This document shows positions 46,802 to 57,365 of a DNA stretch of 64,000 bases, one piece after another. Origin of the DNA: Kluyvera intermedia (lineage in GTDB: Bacteria > Pseudomonadota > Gammaproteobacteria > Enterobacterales > Enterobacteriaceae). Every line of letters starts with the position of its first letter. Positions within the stretch are counted from its first letter, which is position 1. A program made the translations under genes and the position numbers. The notes beneath the pieces are model-generated. The model searched no databases. It was not told where the DNA came from and saw only the letters and a list, made by a program, of their open reading frames with translations. The stretch lies in the NCBI RefSeq assembly GCF_021440345.1, contig NZ_JAKCNS010000044.1:33795-97794 (forward strand). The letters are read 5' to 3'.

Positions 46802-47992
46802 CTAAATGGCGTTAAATTGCGGGCGCCAGGTGCTGGCTTTTATTCCGCGGAAGATAAGCGCCCATGCAAGGATGATGGCAATCATCATTATCGGGAACAG
46901 GGTCAGCGGCGGGAAATGGGTGAGGATTTGCCCGGTCAGCAATGGGTTAAATGCGGCGCCCAGCCAGCCCAACGCCTGAGCGGAGAAGTAGCTGGCTTTC
47001 ATGCCCGGTGGCGCGATGTTATCAATCAGCATGTATTCACCCGGGGCATAAATTATCTCGCCAAGAGTGAAGACGGCCGCTGCCAGCCCCCAATACACCA
47101 GGTTGTTACCTGACATCATAAATCCGGCTAATCCCAGCACATAGCAGACGGTACCAAAAGTCATTAACGGACGAAGGTTATTCGCCGTTAATTTGCGCCC
47201 AATGGCGTACTGCAATGTGACGACCACCGCGGCGTTGACCGGCAGAATCACCGCCACCACTTTTTCGGCAAAGGTACTGTCACCGATGGTTAGCACGTAC
47301 TGGGACAGGCAGGAGGCGAACGAGCCACCGACGAAGGACGCCAGCAGGCCGGAAAGGGTAAACCACAGCAGCGCCCGGTCATGCAGCAGCACGGAAGGCG
47401 ACCAGGCGACCGGTTTTTCCGTCATCTCACCGGGGATGATTCGCTCAACGTAACGCTGAATAAACAGCAGCGGGAAGGCGGCGCAAATTGCCGCCAGCCA
47501 GAATGGCAGATTAATGCTGTGCATCACCAGCAGGGTGCCAATTGGCGGGCCAATGGTCCAGCCAATATTCAAAAATGAGTAGTTGAGGGAGAACACCCGT
47601 GCCTTGGTGCTGGCGGCCAGCGTATCGGAAAAGTAGGCCTTCAGTACGGTTGAAAAGACCGAATAGGAGCAGTTAATCAGCGCGAAGAAGAACACCACCA
47701 AAGGGATGCTATTCACTAACGGAATGGCGACAAAGCCGGCGATGAAAAACATCACGGCGATCAGCATATAGCGTTTTTTATCAAACTTATCGGCCAGGAT
47801 GCCGAAGCCGAGGCTGAATATCACGCCGACCACCAGCGCGATAGACATGGCGTAGCCGATGGTATCGACCTTCATGGCGTACTGCCGCGTGAGGTAGATG
47901 GTCATGAACGGAAGTGTGGCACCGCGCCCGATGGTTAACAGCAATGACGATGCCAGCAGCGCAATCGTGGATCGTCTGGTCGTTGGTTTCAT
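46802..47992 (-). CDS. ydeE: MFS dipeptide/drug exporter YdeE
   Basis: 396 residues, 12 helices. MKPTTRRSTIALLASSLLLT aligns with the N-terminus of E. coli YdeE, so 47992 is chosen rather than the 39-codon longer frame. YdeE exports some dipeptides and biocides when overproduced. Convergent with the methionine-synthase-like gene and divergent from eamA. Confidence 0.92.
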   Translation of the reverse strand: MKPTTRRSTIALLASSLLLTIGRGATLPFMTIYLTRQYAMKVDTIGYAMSIALVVGVIFSLGFGILADKFDKKRYMLIAVMFFIAGFVAIPLVNSIPLVVFFFALINCSYSVFSTVLKAYFSDTLAASTKARVFSLNYSFLNIGWTIGPPIGTLLVMHSINLPFWLAAICAAFPLLFIQRYVERIIPGEMTEKPVAWSPSVLLHDRALLWFTLSGLLASFVGGSFASCLSQYVLTIGDSTFAEKVVAVILPVNAAVVVTLQYAIGRKLTANNLRPLMTFGTVCYVLGLAGFMMSGNNLVYWGLAAAVFTLGEIIYAPGEYMLIDNIAPPGMKASYFSAQALGWLGAAFNPLLTGQILTHFPPLTLFPIMMIAIILAWALIFRGIKASTWRPQFNAI

Positions 47993-48186
47993 TTTCTTGC
48001 CCAAAGGTGTTGTGGTATTGGTTTTTGTTATCTCTTTCACAAATATCACGCCATAAAGAGCTTGTATAGCGGTTGGCGTGTCGATAAGTGCAATTTCATC
48101 CCACCACAAATAATGATCTATTCCTGGGGCGAATTTTTCGTTACTTTGATTGTGTTTACATAAATTTAATAAACGTTGAGGCGAGT

Positions 48187-49089
48187 ATGACGCGGAAAGA
48201 TGGGCTACTGGCGCTGCTGGTAGTGGTGATATGGGGGCTGAACTTTGTGGTCATCAAAGTGGGGCTGCACGGGATGCCGCCGCTGCTGCTGGCCGGTCTG
48301 CGCTTTTTGTTCGTTGCCTTCCCGGCGCTATTCTTTGTGCCGCGTCCTCGCGTCCCGCTCTCGTTGCTGCTGGGCTATGCGCTGACCATAAGTTTCGGTC
48401 AGTTTGCCTTCCTGTTCTGTGCCCTTAATTTCGGTATGCCGGCGGGTCTGGCCTCACTGGTTCTGCAGGCGCAGGCTTTCTTCACCATCATTCTTGGCGC
48501 ATTTGTGTTTGGTGAACGGCTACAGCGTAAACAGCTGGTTGGCATTTCGCTGGCGGTGTTTGGCGTCCTGGTGCTGGTAGAAACCAGTATGAGCGGGCAA
48601 AACGTCAAACTGCTGGGCTTCATGCTGACGTTGGGCGCGGCGCTGTGTTGGGCATGCGGGAATATCTTCAATAAAAAAATCATGCTGCACCCGTCGAAAA
48701 CCGGGGTGATGTCGCTGGTGGTGTGGAGCGCATTAATCCCGATCATTCCTTTTATGCTCGTCTCGTGGATTTTTGAAGGTCCGCAGCTCATGGCGCAGAG
48801 CCTGATTCATATCGACATGACGACAGTACTCTCTCTGGCGTACCTGTCGTTTATGGCAAGCATCGTCGGTTATGGCATCTGGGGTTCGCTGTTAGGGCGT
48901 TATGAAACCTGGCGAGTGGCGCCTTTATCGTTACTGGTGCCCGTTGTGGGGCTGGCGAGTGCGGCGCTGCTGTTGGGAGAGACGCTGTCATTGATGCAGC
49001 TTCTGGGGGCGCTGCTGATTATGGCGGGGTTGCTTATCAACGTATTTGGTTTTCGTCTACCGGGTCTGCGCCGTGCGGTGAAGGGCTAA
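48187..49089 (+). CDS. eamA: O-acetylserine/cysteine exporter EamA
   Basis: 300 residues, ten membrane helices with two EamA repeats. Sequence is colinear with E. coli EamA (YdeD), which exports cysteine-pathway metabolites. ATG 48187 (MTRKDGLLALLVVVIWGLNF) is chosen to match; a 33-codon extension upstream is rejected because it overlaps the opposite promoter. Confidence 0.95.
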   Translation: MTRKDGLLALLVVVIWGLNFVVIKVGLHGMPPLLLAGLRFLFVAFPALFFVPRPRVPLSLLLGYALTISFGQFAFLFCALNFGMPAGLASLVLQAQAFFTIILGAFVFGERLQRKQLVGISLAVFGVLVLVETSMSGQNVKLLGFMLTLGAALCWACGNIFNKKIMLHPSKTGVMSLVVWSALIPIIPFMLVSWIFEGPQLMAQSLIHIDMTTVLSLAYLSFMASIVGYGIWGSLLGRYETWRVAPLSLLVPVVGLASAALLLGETLSLMQLLGALLIMAGLLINVFGFRLPGLRRAVKG

Positions 49090-49114
49090 AAAAAAGCCCC
49101 GCGCTGGCGGGGCT
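49088..49114. terminator. bidirectional terminator eamA/marB
   Basis: AGCCCCGC-GCTG-GCGGGGCT with a run of A before it: a strong terminator on the minus strand for the mar operon and a stem for eamA. Confidence 0.85.
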
Positions 49115-49132
49115 AATAACGTTTAGCGATTT

Positions 49133-49345
49133 TTAGCGATTGTTATCGTTGTAGTACGGTACGCCCAGCTCGTCTGATTTGTCGCTACCGGCGGCCATGT
49201 GATTAAAATCAAATGGTGACTGGTTGCTGGCGGTTGGCATCAGCATGGTTTGATGGGCGTTATTTTGTGCAGGAAGTTGCTCCGCGTGGCCTGGAATTGC
49301 GGCCACCGCCAGTAGGGCGAAGGCAACGGAAGCGAACAGTTTCAT
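49133..49345 (-). CDS. marB: MarB, periplasmic regulator of the mar operon
   Basis: 70 residues: signal peptide (cleavage near GHA-EQ) and a conserved C-terminus PFDFNHMAAGSDKSDELGVPYYN that marks MarB (parts PFDFNHM and GSDKSDELGVPYYN). MarB lowers marRA transcription in E. coli by an unclear route. Third gene of marRAB. Confidence 0.94.
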   Translation of the reverse strand: MKLFASVAFALLAVAAIPGHAEQLPAQNNAHQTMLMPTASNQSPFDFNHMAAGSDKSDELGVPYYNDNNR

Positions 49346-49375
49346 TATTTCCTCGATACGTCTTATAGCAGGCGA

Positions 49376-49759
49376 TTAACAAACACAGTGATCAATGGGG
49401 TGGAGATAGCGAGACTCTCCGTGCATATTGGTGACGCGATACTTGTGTGGTGGCACATCAAAATAGTTTTTAAACGTCCGCGTCAGCGTCTGCTGCGATT
49501 CAAAACCGTAGCGCTCCGCCAGATAGAGGATCGGCTCGTTACTTTCTTTTAATTTCTGGGCAATTTCCGTCAACTTACGGGTTCGGATATATTGACCTAA
49601 TGAATGACCGGTCTCTTTTTTGAACATCCGCTGCAGGTGCCACTTGGAATAACCAGAACGCTCGGACACTTTCTCAAGTGACAGTGGGGATTCCAGGTTA
49701 TCTTCGATCCAGCCCAAAATGCTATGAATAGTAATAGCGTCGGTGTTGCGTCTGGACAT
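49376..49759 (-). CDS. marA: AraC-type activator MarA
   Basis: 127 residues with two helix-turn-helix motifs (about 30-52 and 78-102; [36 protein letters not shown]). It activates the mar/sox/rob regulon (acrAB, tolC, micF). The mar promoter has a marbox, so it activates itself. Confidence 0.97.
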   Translation of the reverse strand: MSRRNTDAITIHSILGWIEDNLESPLSLEKVSERSGYSKWHLQRMFKKETGHSLGQYIRTRKLTEIAQKLKESNEPILYLAERYGFESQQTLTRTFKNYFDVPPHKYRVTNMHGESRYLHPIDHCVC

Positions 49760-49779
49760 CGTCTTACCTCTTCTTCTGT

Positions 49780-50214
49780 TTACGGCAATATTTTTTTAAG
49801 TAGAAGCTCTAGTGTTGCCACTTCATTTGCCGTTAAGTTTTTCGTTAATTCCTGGTGCAGGTTTTGCCCAACGAGCTGATGACATTGTTCGCAGATAGCC
49901 GCGCCTTCAGGCGTCAGTTGAATCAATACGCCTCGCTTATCGTTTGGATTGGGTAATCGGGCTATCCAGCCCCGACACAACAAACGATCCAGCATGCGGG
50001 TCAGTGCACCTAAATCCACCGAAAGGGTCTTTTTCAATTCCACCGGGGTGATACTGCCCTGACAGCGGATTGAGCACAAAACCCTGAACTGCGAGGAGGT
50101 AATGTCCTCTGGCGATAAATGCTCGTTGAGTAAGCGATCTTTTTTCTGGTTAACCATGTGAATCAAATGCCCAAGTGGAATCATTTCATTGAAGAGATTG
50201 CTTGTGCTGTTCAC
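49780..50214 (-). CDS. marR: repressor MarR
   Basis: 144 residues, winged-helix MarR family. The GTG at 50214 ([15 protein letters not shown]) is chosen because it matches E. coli MarR and leaves the operator free; a frame to 50271 would run through the promoter. Includes [20 protein letters not shown] (recognition helix and wing). C79-equivalent CxQC region (CEQCHQL) is present. Confidence 0.96.
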   Translation of the reverse strand: MNSTSNLFNEMIPLGHLIHMVNQKKDRLLNEHLSPEDITSSQFRVLCSIRCQGSITPVELKKTLSVDLGALTRMLDRLLCRGWIARLPNPNDKRGVLIQLTPEGAAICEQCHQLVGQNLHQELTKNLTANEVATLELLLKKILP

Positions 50215-50218
50215 AATG

Positions 50219-50314
50219 GTTGCCCTGGCAAGTACTTTAGTTGCGGAGGATATTATTTCCCACGCAACCATAAGTCAACTGAATGAATGGTGGCATGCCA
50301 CGAATTGCTAAAAC
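50219..50314 (-). promoter_or_regulatory. marO: marRAB promoter/operator (marO)
   Basis: Minus strand order: marbox TTTTAGCAATTCGTGGCAT (about 50295-50313), -35 TTGACT (50273-50278), 17-base spacer containing MarR site I (GGTTGCGTGGGAAATA), -10 TAATAT (50250-50255), and MarR site II GTACTTGCCAGGGCAACC (50218-50235) next to the GTG. The layout matches E. coli marO; site I is more diverged than site II. Confidence 0.88.
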
Positions 50315-50440
50315 GGTTCGGGTGGCGGTAAATAGGATATCCTGTAGTGAGCCGCTTAACGCAATCGCGACGGTACTGAACGGCAAACGCCCGGCGTTCA
50401 GTACCTTATTTTTCGTAAACAGACAGGATTTTGGACGCAT

Positions 50441-51109
50441 ATGAAGGAACTTTTTCAGGCAATAGGCCTAGGGCTGGTGGTGCTGCTACCGCTGGCGAAC
50501 CCGTTAACCACCGTCGCGCTGTTCCTTGGTCTGTCGGGGAATATGAATAACGTAGAGCGTAATCGTCAGTCGATGATGGCGTCGATATACGTGTTTGCGA
50601 TAATGATGGTGGCCTATTACGCGGGTCAGGTCGTGATGAATACTTTCGGGATATCGATACCCGGGTTACGTATTGCCGGGGGGCTGATTGTTGCCTTTAT
50701 CGGTTTCCGGATGCTGTTCCCGCAGCAAAAGGCGCACGAGTCGCTGGAAGCACAAAGTAAATCGGAAGAGTTAAAAGAAGAACCGACCGCCAATATCGCC
50801 TTCGTTCCGCTGGCCATGCCGAGTACCGCGGGGCCGGGGACCATTGCGATGATCATCAGTTCGGCGTCAACGGTAAAGCACGGCGTCAACTTCCCTGATT
50901 GGGTTGTACTGGTGGCTCCGCCTCTTATCTTCGCGCTGGTGGGGTTGATTCTGTGGGGCTGTTTACGCAGTTCTGGCGCCATTATGCGGTTGGTCGGTAA
51001 AGGAGGGATTGAAGCGATTTCCCGACTGATGGGCTTCCTGCTGGTGTGTATGGGCGTGCAGTTTATTATCAACGGCGTGCTGGAAATAATCTCTACTTAC
51101 CACGCCTGA
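50441..51109 (+). CDS. marC: membrane protein MarC
   Basis: 222 residues, about six helices, MarC/NAAT family (UPF0056). Divergent from marRAB, as in E. coli. Despite the name it is not known to affect multiple antibiotic resistance. Confidence 0.94.
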   Translation: MKELFQAIGLGLVVLLPLANPLTTVALFLGLSGNMNNVERNRQSMMASIYVFAIMMVAYYAGQVVMNTFGISIPGLRIAGGLIVAFIGFRMLFPQQKAHESLEAQSKSEELKEEPTANIAFVPLAMPSTAGPGTIAMIISSASTVKHGVNFPDWVVLVAPPLIFALVGLILWGCLRSSGAIMRLVGKGGIEAISRLMGFLLVCMGVQFIINGVLEIISTYHA

Positions 51110-51116
51110 TTTGTTG

Positions 51117-51152
51117 CGGTGTTGCGTGGTTCTGGTGAACAACGCAACACCG
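51117..51152. terminator. terminator-like stem marC/sotB
   Basis: CGGTGTTGCGT (51117-51127) and ACGCAACACCG (51142-51152) form a perfect 11-bp stem between convergent genes. No long T run, so weaker as an intrinsic terminator. Confidence 0.6.
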
Positions 51153-51160
51153 TGATGCGC

Positions 51161-52360
51161 TTAGTGCTGGTGTGACTGCTCTTCTAACGATGCCGCAGGC
51201 CAGCGGCGGAAAATCACTATCGACCAGATAAACGCTGCCAGCGCCGGTACGGCACCCACGTAGCCGATGACGGACATGGATAAATGAGTGCTTATCTGGC
51301 TGCCGAGCAGCGCGCCGGCCCCAATCCCGATATTAAAGATCCCCGAGAATAACGACATCGCGACATCGGTCGCATCCGGTGCCAGCGCCAGGACTTTTAC
51401 CTGCATCCCGAGGCCAATCACCATAATCGCAATCCCCCAGAAGATACTCAGCACCGCAAGATGACTGGCATCCCGGGCGGCGGGCAACAGCAGCAGTAAA
51501 CAGGCCAGCAGCAGGCCAATTGCACTGCTAACCAGCCCAGAGGCATGTTTGTTACCCAGTTTACCGAACAGCACGCTGCCGATAATCCCCGCACCGCCCA
51601 GCACCAGCAGCAGAATGGTGGCGAAGTTACCGCTGAGTCCTGCTACGGTCTGAACAAACGGTTCAATGTAGCTGTAGGCGGTGTAATGCGCGGTGACCAC
51701 CACTACGGTTAGCAGATAAATAGCGATCAGCGCCGGGCGTCGGAACAGCAGCGGCAGGCTTTTCAACGAACCTGAATGCTCGCTTGGCAGGCGCGGAAGC
51801 AGTTTAACCAACGCCAGCAGGGTAATCAGTGCGCCCACGCCAATGGCGAAGAAGGTGGTGCGCCAGCCGAAATATTGACCAACGATACGACCCAGCGGTA
51901 TACCGAAGACCATCGCCAACGCGGTGCCGGTAGCCAGCAGGCTCAATGCCTGAGCGCGTTTACCTGCCGGGGCCATACGAATGGCCAGTGAGGCGGTTAT
52001 TGACCAGAACACCGCATGGGCGAAGGCGATCCCGATACGGCTGGCAACCAGCACGGTAAAGTTCCACGCCAGGAACGACAGCACGTGGCTGGCGATAAAT
52101 AGAACAAACAGCCCGATCAGCAGCTTGCGCCGTTCCATCTGGCTGGTCAGCAGCATAAACGGCAGCGACATCAGGGCGACCACCCATGCGTAAATCGTCA
52201 GCATGATACCAACTTCAGCGGTTTGCATACCAAAGCTGTTGGCAATATCCGACAGCAGACCGACGGGGACAAACTCAGTGGTGTTAAAGATAAAAGCGGC
52301 GATAGCCAGCGTGACCACCCGAAGCCACGCGATCCGACGAGAGACCGTGTTCGTTGTCAT
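51161..52360 (-). CDS. sotB: sugar efflux transporter SotB
   Basis: 399 residues, 12 helices, MFS. Colinear with E. coli SotB (YdeA), which exports L-arabinose and IPTG. Opens [20 protein letters not shown] and ends in a polar EEQSHQH tail. Confidence 0.94.
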   Translation of the reverse strand: MTTNTVSRRIAWLRVVTLAIAAFIFNTTEFVPVGLLSDIANSFGMQTAEVGIMLTIYAWVVALMSLPFMLLTSQMERRKLLIGLFVLFIASHVLSFLAWNFTVLVASRIGIAFAHAVFWSITASLAIRMAPAGKRAQALSLLATGTALAMVFGIPLGRIVGQYFGWRTTFFAIGVGALITLLALVKLLPRLPSEHSGSLKSLPLLFRRPALIAIYLLTVVVVTAHYTAYSYIEPFVQTVAGLSGNFATILLLVLGGAGIIGSVLFGKLGNKHASGLVSSAIGLLLACLLLLLPAARDASHLAVLSIFWGIAIMVIGLGMQVKVLALAPDATDVAMSLFSGIFNIGIGAGALLGSQISTHLSMSVIGYVGAVPALAAFIWSIVIFRRWPAASLEEQSHQH

Positions 52361-52561
52361 ATAAATGCACCGGGAGCGTTAGATAAATGAGGAGATGCTC
52401 GATCTTAAAGCGATTGTTGCAGTGAATACAAACGTTTTGTGGGTTATCTCTCGTTTTTACACGCATGTGACACTGTCACTAATAATCGTATTAAAGATAC
52501 TTGTCGATGTTAAATTTTCGTGTCAGTTTGCTGTAAAGCACAGAGAAAAGCGGGGAGTGAT

Positions 52562-53350
52562 ATGCACGAAATTGATTTTTATATGGTTGATGCGTTTAGT
52601 CGCCACGCCTTTGGCGGTAATGCGGCGGCGGTCTGTATTCTCAACGACTGGCTGCCGGATGAAACAATGCAGCGCATGGCGTTGCAGCATAACCAGTCGG
52701 AAACCGCTTTTGTTGTTAAACAGCAAAGTGGTTTTGCGCTGCGCTGGTTTACCTCACGCAACGAAGTGAATCTCTGTGGCCATGCAACGCTAGCCAGTGC
52801 GCATGTCATATTTAACCATCTGCATTATCCTGATGAGCGTATCCATTTCGAGACGCTCTCCGGGCGGTTAACCGTTTCGCGCAAAGACGACTGGATGACG
52901 CTGGACTTTCCAGCCTGTCCGACGCAAGCGGTAACGCCCCCGCCTGAAATGCTCCGGGCGCTGGGGATTCACCACTATCTTAGCGCCCACAAGGGACGCG
53001 CCTGGGTGATTGAACTGGAAACCCGTCAGCAGGTTGAAGCGCTGAGCCCGGATATTACGGCGATGACGCCGGTTGAACACAAAGTGTCGGTCACGGCCGC
53101 CGGTGACGGTGAGTATGATTTTGTCAGTCGCTTTTTCTCACCCGGTGAAGCGGTGTGGGAGGATCCGGTAACGGGCTCGGCGCATACCATGTTGATCCCA
53201 TACTGGGGCGCGAAGTTGGGGAAAACCCAGATGCTGGCGCGACAGGTCTCGGCACGCGGCGGCGATATTCGCTGCGAATGGTCCGGCGAGCGGGTATTGA
53301 TGAGCGGAACGGCAAGAACCTATTTACAGGGCAAAGTCCTGCTGGATTAA
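52562..53350 (+). CDS. PhzF-family isomerase-like protein
   Basis: 262 residues with the PhzF/diaminopimelate-epimerase-like fold. Signatures: AFGGNAAAVCIL near 14-25, NQSETAFVV with the conserved catalytic-type glutamate near 46, CGHATLASAH near 70, and EDPVTGSAH near 200. Start at 52562 by alignment and GGGGAG upstream. Substrate unknown; distinct from E. coli YddE. Confidence 0.85.
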   Translation: MHEIDFYMVDAFSRHAFGGNAAAVCILNDWLPDETMQRMALQHNQSETAFVVKQQSGFALRWFTSRNEVNLCGHATLASAHVIFNHLHYPDERIHFETLSGRLTVSRKDDWMTLDFPACPTQAVTPPPEMLRALGIHHYLSAHKGRAWVIELETRQQVEALSPDITAMTPVEHKVSVTAAGDGEYDFVSRFFSPGEAVWEDPVTGSAHTMLIPYWGAKLGKTQMLARQVSARGGDIRCEWSGERVLMSGTARTYLQGKVLLD

Positions 53351-53407
53351 GCGAATATCGGCTACGTATAATTTTCATGAAACGTAGCCGATGTCAGTTA
53401 CCGTCGG

Positions 53408-54352
53408 CTACGGCAGTAGCCCAATGTTGGCTTTAATCACATCAACGGAATGGAGAAACTTCTCCTGTTCCTCTGCCGCGAGCTGGAGTTCAATCACCTG
53501 CTGCACGCCGTTTTGTGCCAGCACGGCAGGCACGCCAATCGCCACGCCGTCGACACCATATTCCCCGTCAAGAATGCAGGAGATGGCCAGCGCGCGATGG
53601 CTGCCGGTGAATACATTTCGGCAAATTTCGGCGATGGTTCCGGCGATACCGTATTCGGTGCAGCCTTTTCCGGCATAAATTTCAAAGCCCAGCTTACGCA
53701 CGCTGTCGGCCATGGCCTGACGATCGAGCTCTTTTCCGGTGCGGCGCTGATAGACCTGCTCGATAGGCGAACCGTAAACCGAGGAGTGCGACCATACCGG
53801 GAACTGACTGTCACCGTGCTCGCCAAGGATAAAGGCATCGATACTCTGCGCGCCGATATCCAGATCTTGCGCCAGCTTGCGGCGCAGACGAGTGGTATCG
53901 AGCCACACGCCGGTGCCGATAACCTGATTACGCGGCAGGCCGGAGAGCTGCCATACCTGCCAGGTAATGATATCGCATGGGTTAGTGGCGATTAGAAAGA
54001 TGCCATTAAATCCGCCCGCCATCATCTGCGGTACGATGCTGCGGACGATATTGGCGGTACCTTTTAATTCATCAAGGCGCGTCTGGCCAGGCTTTAAGGC
54101 GCCACCGGAAACGGTGATCACCGCAATATCGACATCCGCACAATCGCTGGCGTCGCGACAAGAGATGGTCATCATACCGGGCATGTAGGCCGCGGCATCG
54201 CTCAGATCCTGAGCGTGCGCTTCGGCGCGGGCTTTGTTCAGATCGACCAGAATTAACTCTTCGCAAATATTCTGGTTGAGCAGCGCATAGGCTGCTGATG
54301 CGCCGACGTTACCGGCGCCGATTATCATGACCTTACGGGCTTTGGTATTCAT
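53408..54352 (-). CDS. L-lactate dehydrogenase (NAD-dependent)
   Basis: 314 residues. Nucleotide site IIGAGNVGASAAYAL, catalytic R/N region TNPCDI, and catalytic histidine in GEHGDSQFPVWS near 180. ATG 54352 (MNTKARKVMIIG) fits the LDH start; a 17-codon extension is rejected. E. coli lacks an L-specific fermentative Ldh, so this adds reversible pyruvate/L-lactate interconversion. Confidence 0.9.
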   Translation of the reverse strand: MNTKARKVMIIGAGNVGASAAYALLNQNICEELILVDLNKARAEAHAQDLSDAAAYMPGMMTISCRDASDCADVDIAVITVSGGALKPGQTRLDELKGTANIVRSIVPQMMAGGFNGIFLIATNPCDIITWQVWQLSGLPRNQVIGTGVWLDTTRLRRKLAQDLDIGAQSIDAFILGEHGDSQFPVWSHSSVYGSPIEQVYQRRTGKELDRQAMADSVRKLGFEIYAGKGCTEYGIAGTIAEICRNVFTGSHRALAISCILDGEYGVDGVAIGVPAVLAQNGVQQVIELQLAAEEQEKFLHSVDVIKANIGLLP

Positions 54353-54503
54353 GGTTTTCCATTCGATGGGCAAACAACAGTGGATAAAGCTACTCGTTAA
54401 CAAGCGGTTAGCGCAAGAGTCTGCGGCAATTATAAGTTAACGATCTGAGTTGATGGGCGAGCGAATGGTAGAGTGGAGAAATAACAAAAAACCGGAGCCG
54501 CCT

Positions 54504-54974
54504 ATGTACACTATCGCCGTCACGTCACCCGCTGATGCGGGAATTCACTCCCTCATTGCCGCGCTTGACCATTACCAAATGGCGCTTTATCCGCAGGAGA
54601 GTAATCATCTGGTGGATTTGTCGCAGCTGCCGCAAGAGCATCTGGTGCTGTTGGCTATTCGCCACGGCGAGCAGGCTATTGGCTGTGGGGCAATTGTTGT
54701 CGGTGAAGATGGTCGTGCGGAAATGAAGCGCGTGTACATTGACGACACGCATCGCGGGCAGCGGCTTGGCGAAAAATTGTTGGCTGAACTCGAGGCCGCA
54801 GCGTGGCAACGTGGTTGCCATACGCTGCAATTAGAAACGGGAATTCATCAGCTTGCGGCCATTCGACTCTATGAGCGTTGTGGCTATGAAGTGTGTGACG
54901 CTTTTGCCCCGTACGCGCCCGATCCGCTCAGCGTCTTTATGACGAAAGCGCTGGTTCATCCAGTAACGCAATAA
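54504..54974 (+). CDS. GNAT-family N-acetyltransferase
   Basis: 156 residues, GNAT fold with acetyl-CoA loop [17 protein letters not shown] near 92-108. Start [13 protein letters not shown] has GGAG upstream; an 18-codon extension is rejected. Overlaps the end of ptrR by 38 bases on the opposite strand. Substrate unknown. Confidence 0.82.
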   Translation: MYTIAVTSPADAGIHSLIAALDHYQMALYPQESNHLVDLSQLPQEHLVLLAIRHGEQAIGCGAIVVGEDGRAEMKRVYIDDTHRGQRLGEKLLAELEAAAWQRGCHTLQLETGIHQLAAIRLYERCGYEVCDAFAPYAPDPLSVFMTKALVHPVTQ

Positions 54975-55806
54975 ATGCTTCCAGCTGACGGCTCATCGCC
55001 CCACGTCGCCACACCAGCCAGGTCGTCAGCCAGCGCCATTTTTCTGCCAGCGGCCAGGCGGAAACCTGGTGGTGACCGGGCATGCTTTCCAGCATGCTAC
55101 GCGGTATCAGCGCCAACCCAGCGCCAGCAATGACGCAGGCCAGCATGCCATGATAGGACTCCATTTCGTGAATGCGCCCCGGTGTGGCTTTATCCGCATG
55201 AAACCAGCTTTCAAAATGACGGCGATATGAGCAGTTGGCGCGAAACGCGTAGATACTCACCCCGTTCACTTCGCTGGCGCGGGTAATCGGCGGATGGCCG
55301 TGGGCGGCAACCAGCATCATCTCCTCCGGGTAGACCGGCATACCATCAAGTCCCGGATGCACCACTGGGCCATCGACAAACGCTGCGCTTAATCGACCTT
55401 CTAGCACGCCATCGGTCATAGTGCCGGAAGGGCCGGTCGCCAGATCGAACTGAATTCGCGGATAGCGTTGGTTATAGCGCGCCAGCACCTGGGGTATACG
55501 CACCGCAGCGGTACTCTCCAGCGCACCGAGCGAGAACAGCCCCTGCGGCTCATCGCCCGCTACCACCATCCGCGCTTCATCGACCAACGCCAGGATCTGC
55601 TGGCTATAGCGCAGAAAACTGTGCCCGGCGGGAGAAAGACGCAGTCGCTGATTCTCGCGGATAAACAGCTCAACGCCGAGATCGGCCTCAAGCTGGCGAA
55701 TTCGGGTCGTCAGGTTTGATGGCACGCGGTGCACCTTCTGTGCGGCCTGGGTAATACTGCCGGTCTGGGCGACGGCGTTGAACATCTCCAGCTGGGTTAA
55801 GTCCAT
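54937..55806 (-). CDS. ptrR: LysR-type regulator PtrR (YneJ)
   Basis: 289 residues, helix-turn-helix at about 16-37 ([20 protein letters not shown]). Matches E. coli YneJ/PtrR, which controls the divergent sad-glsB genes in putrescine/glutamate use. Divergent start 103 bases from sad. Confidence 0.92.
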   Translation of the reverse strand: MDLTQLEMFNAVAQTGSITQAAQKVHRVPSNLTTRIRQLEADLGVELFIRENQRLRLSPAGHSFLRYSQQILALVDEARMVVAGDEPQGLFSLGALESTAAVRIPQVLARYNQRYPRIQFDLATGPSGTMTDGVLEGRLSAAFVDGPVVHPGLDGMPVYPEEMMLVAAHGHPPITRASEVNGVSIYAFRANCSYRRHFESWFHADKATPGRIHEMESYHGMLACVIAGAGLALIPRSMLESMPGHHQVSAWPLAEKWRWLTTWLVWRRGAMSRQLEAFIALLDEPALSS

Positions 55807-55909
55807 GGCGTTCTCGTTTCGTGAATGGTTTGGTTAATATTATTCAGTTTTCATAAATAGCAGAATAGGCGAGGATGTCACCACTGCGCAATTGACCCGG
55901 AGAGAAAAA

Positions 55910-57295
55910 ATGAATTCACCTGCAACCCATGCTCTTTCTATTAACCCGGCTAACGGCGAAGCCATCTCTTCGCTGCCGTGGGCAACGACTGCGGAAGTGG
56001 ACATTGCCATTAGCCTGGCGGATACCGCATTTCGCCAGTGGCGTAAGACTCCCGTTGCCCAGCGTGCCGATGCGCTGCGTGCCATTGGGCGAACTCTGCG
56101 CGAACGTGCGGAAGAAATGGCGCAGTGTATTACCCGTGAAATGGGCAAACCGATAAATCAGGCGCGGGGTGAGGTCGCTAAGTCAGCGAATCTCTGTGAT
56201 TGGTATGCGGAACACGGCCCAGCCATGCTGGCCACCGAAGCGACTCAGGTTGAAAACAACCAGGCCGTTATCGAGTATCGTCCGCTGGGGCCGGTGTTAG
56301 CTATTATGCCGTGGAACTTCCCGCTGTGGCAGGTCCTGCGCGGTGCGGTGCCGATTATGCTGGCGGGCAATAGCTATATTCTTAAGCATGCGCCTAACGT
56401 GATGGGCTGTGCGGCGCTGATTGGCGATATTATCGCGCAGGCGGGTGTCCCGGCCGGCGTCTTTAACTGGAACAATGCGACCAACGACGGCGTTTCGCAG
56501 GTAATCAACGATCCGCGCGTGGCGGCGGTGACGGTGACCGGTAGCGTGCGCGCCGGGAAAGCGATTGGTGCTCAGGCCGGTGCGGCGCTGAAGAAATGCG
56601 TGCTCGAACTGGGTGGCTCCGATCCGTTTATCGTCCTCAATGACGCGGACATTGATATGGCGGTGCAGGCGGCAGTCATTGGCCGTTATCAAAATACCGG
56701 ACAGGTCTGTGCCGCGGCGAAGCGTTTTATAGTAGAAGCCGGTGTTGCGGAGACCTTCACGCAGAAGTTTGTGGACGCGGCGAAAGCCCTGAAGATGGGG
56801 GATCCGCGTGACGAGGATAACTATCTGGGGCCGATGGCGCGATTCGATCTGCGAGATGAATTGCATGATCAGGTGATGGCCACCGTCAAAGAAGGTGCGA
56901 CGCTGCTGCTTGGTGGTGAGAAACTCGCGGGGGAAGGTAACTATTATCCGGCCACCGTATTGGCTAACGTATTGCCAACCATGACCGCATTCCGCCAGGA
57001 GATGTTTGGCCCGGTGGCGGCTATCTCCGTTGCTCGTAACGCCGATCATGCGCTGGCTTTGGCAAACGACAGTGAATTCGGTCTATCCGCGACCGTCTTT
57101 ACCGCAGATAGCGCACAGGCGCAGCGTTTTGCTGATGAGCTGGAGTGCGGCGGGGTGTTCATCAATGGCTATAGCGCCAGCGATGCGCGAGTGGCGTTTG
57201 GTGGGGTGAAAAAGAGCGGCTTTGGTCGTGAACTGTCACATTTTGGCCTGCGCGAGTTCTGTAATGTGCAGACCGTGTGGAAGGATCGCCGCTAA
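55910..57295 (+). CDS. sad: succinate semialdehyde dehydrogenase Sad
   Basis: 461-residue NAD(P)-dependent aldehyde dehydrogenase. ELGGSDPFIVLNDAD near 238 and catalytic cysteine in GQVCAAAKRF near 270. Start 55910 (MNSPATHALSINPANGE) has GGAGAG upstream. Oxidises succinate semialdehyde from GABA/putrescine breakdown, completing the route begun by patD. Confidence 0.95.
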   Translation: MNSPATHALSINPANGEAISSLPWATTAEVDIAISLADTAFRQWRKTPVAQRADALRAIGRTLRERAEEMAQCITREMGKPINQARGEVAKSANLCDWYAEHGPAMLATEATQVENNQAVIEYRPLGPVLAIMPWNFPLWQVLRGAVPIMLAGNSYILKHAPNVMGCAALIGDIIAQAGVPAGVFNWNNATNDGVSQVINDPRVAAVTVTGSVRAGKAIGAQAGAALKKCVLELGGSDPFIVLNDADIDMAVQAAVIGRYQNTGQVCAAAKRFIVEAGVAETFTQKFVDAAKALKMGDPRDEDNYLGPMARFDLRDELHDQVMATVKEGATLLLGGEKLAGEGNYYPATVLANVLPTMTAFRQEMFGPVAAISVARNADHALALANDSEFGLSATVFTADSAQAQRFADELECGGVFINGYSASDARVAFGGVKKSGFGRELSHFGLREFCNVQTVWKDRR

Positions 57296-57365
57296 GCCAA
57301 ACGACGTGGCCACGGCACTCTGCTATACTCCCAGGCCGAAAATGGCCTGTGGGCAAGGAGCGTAA

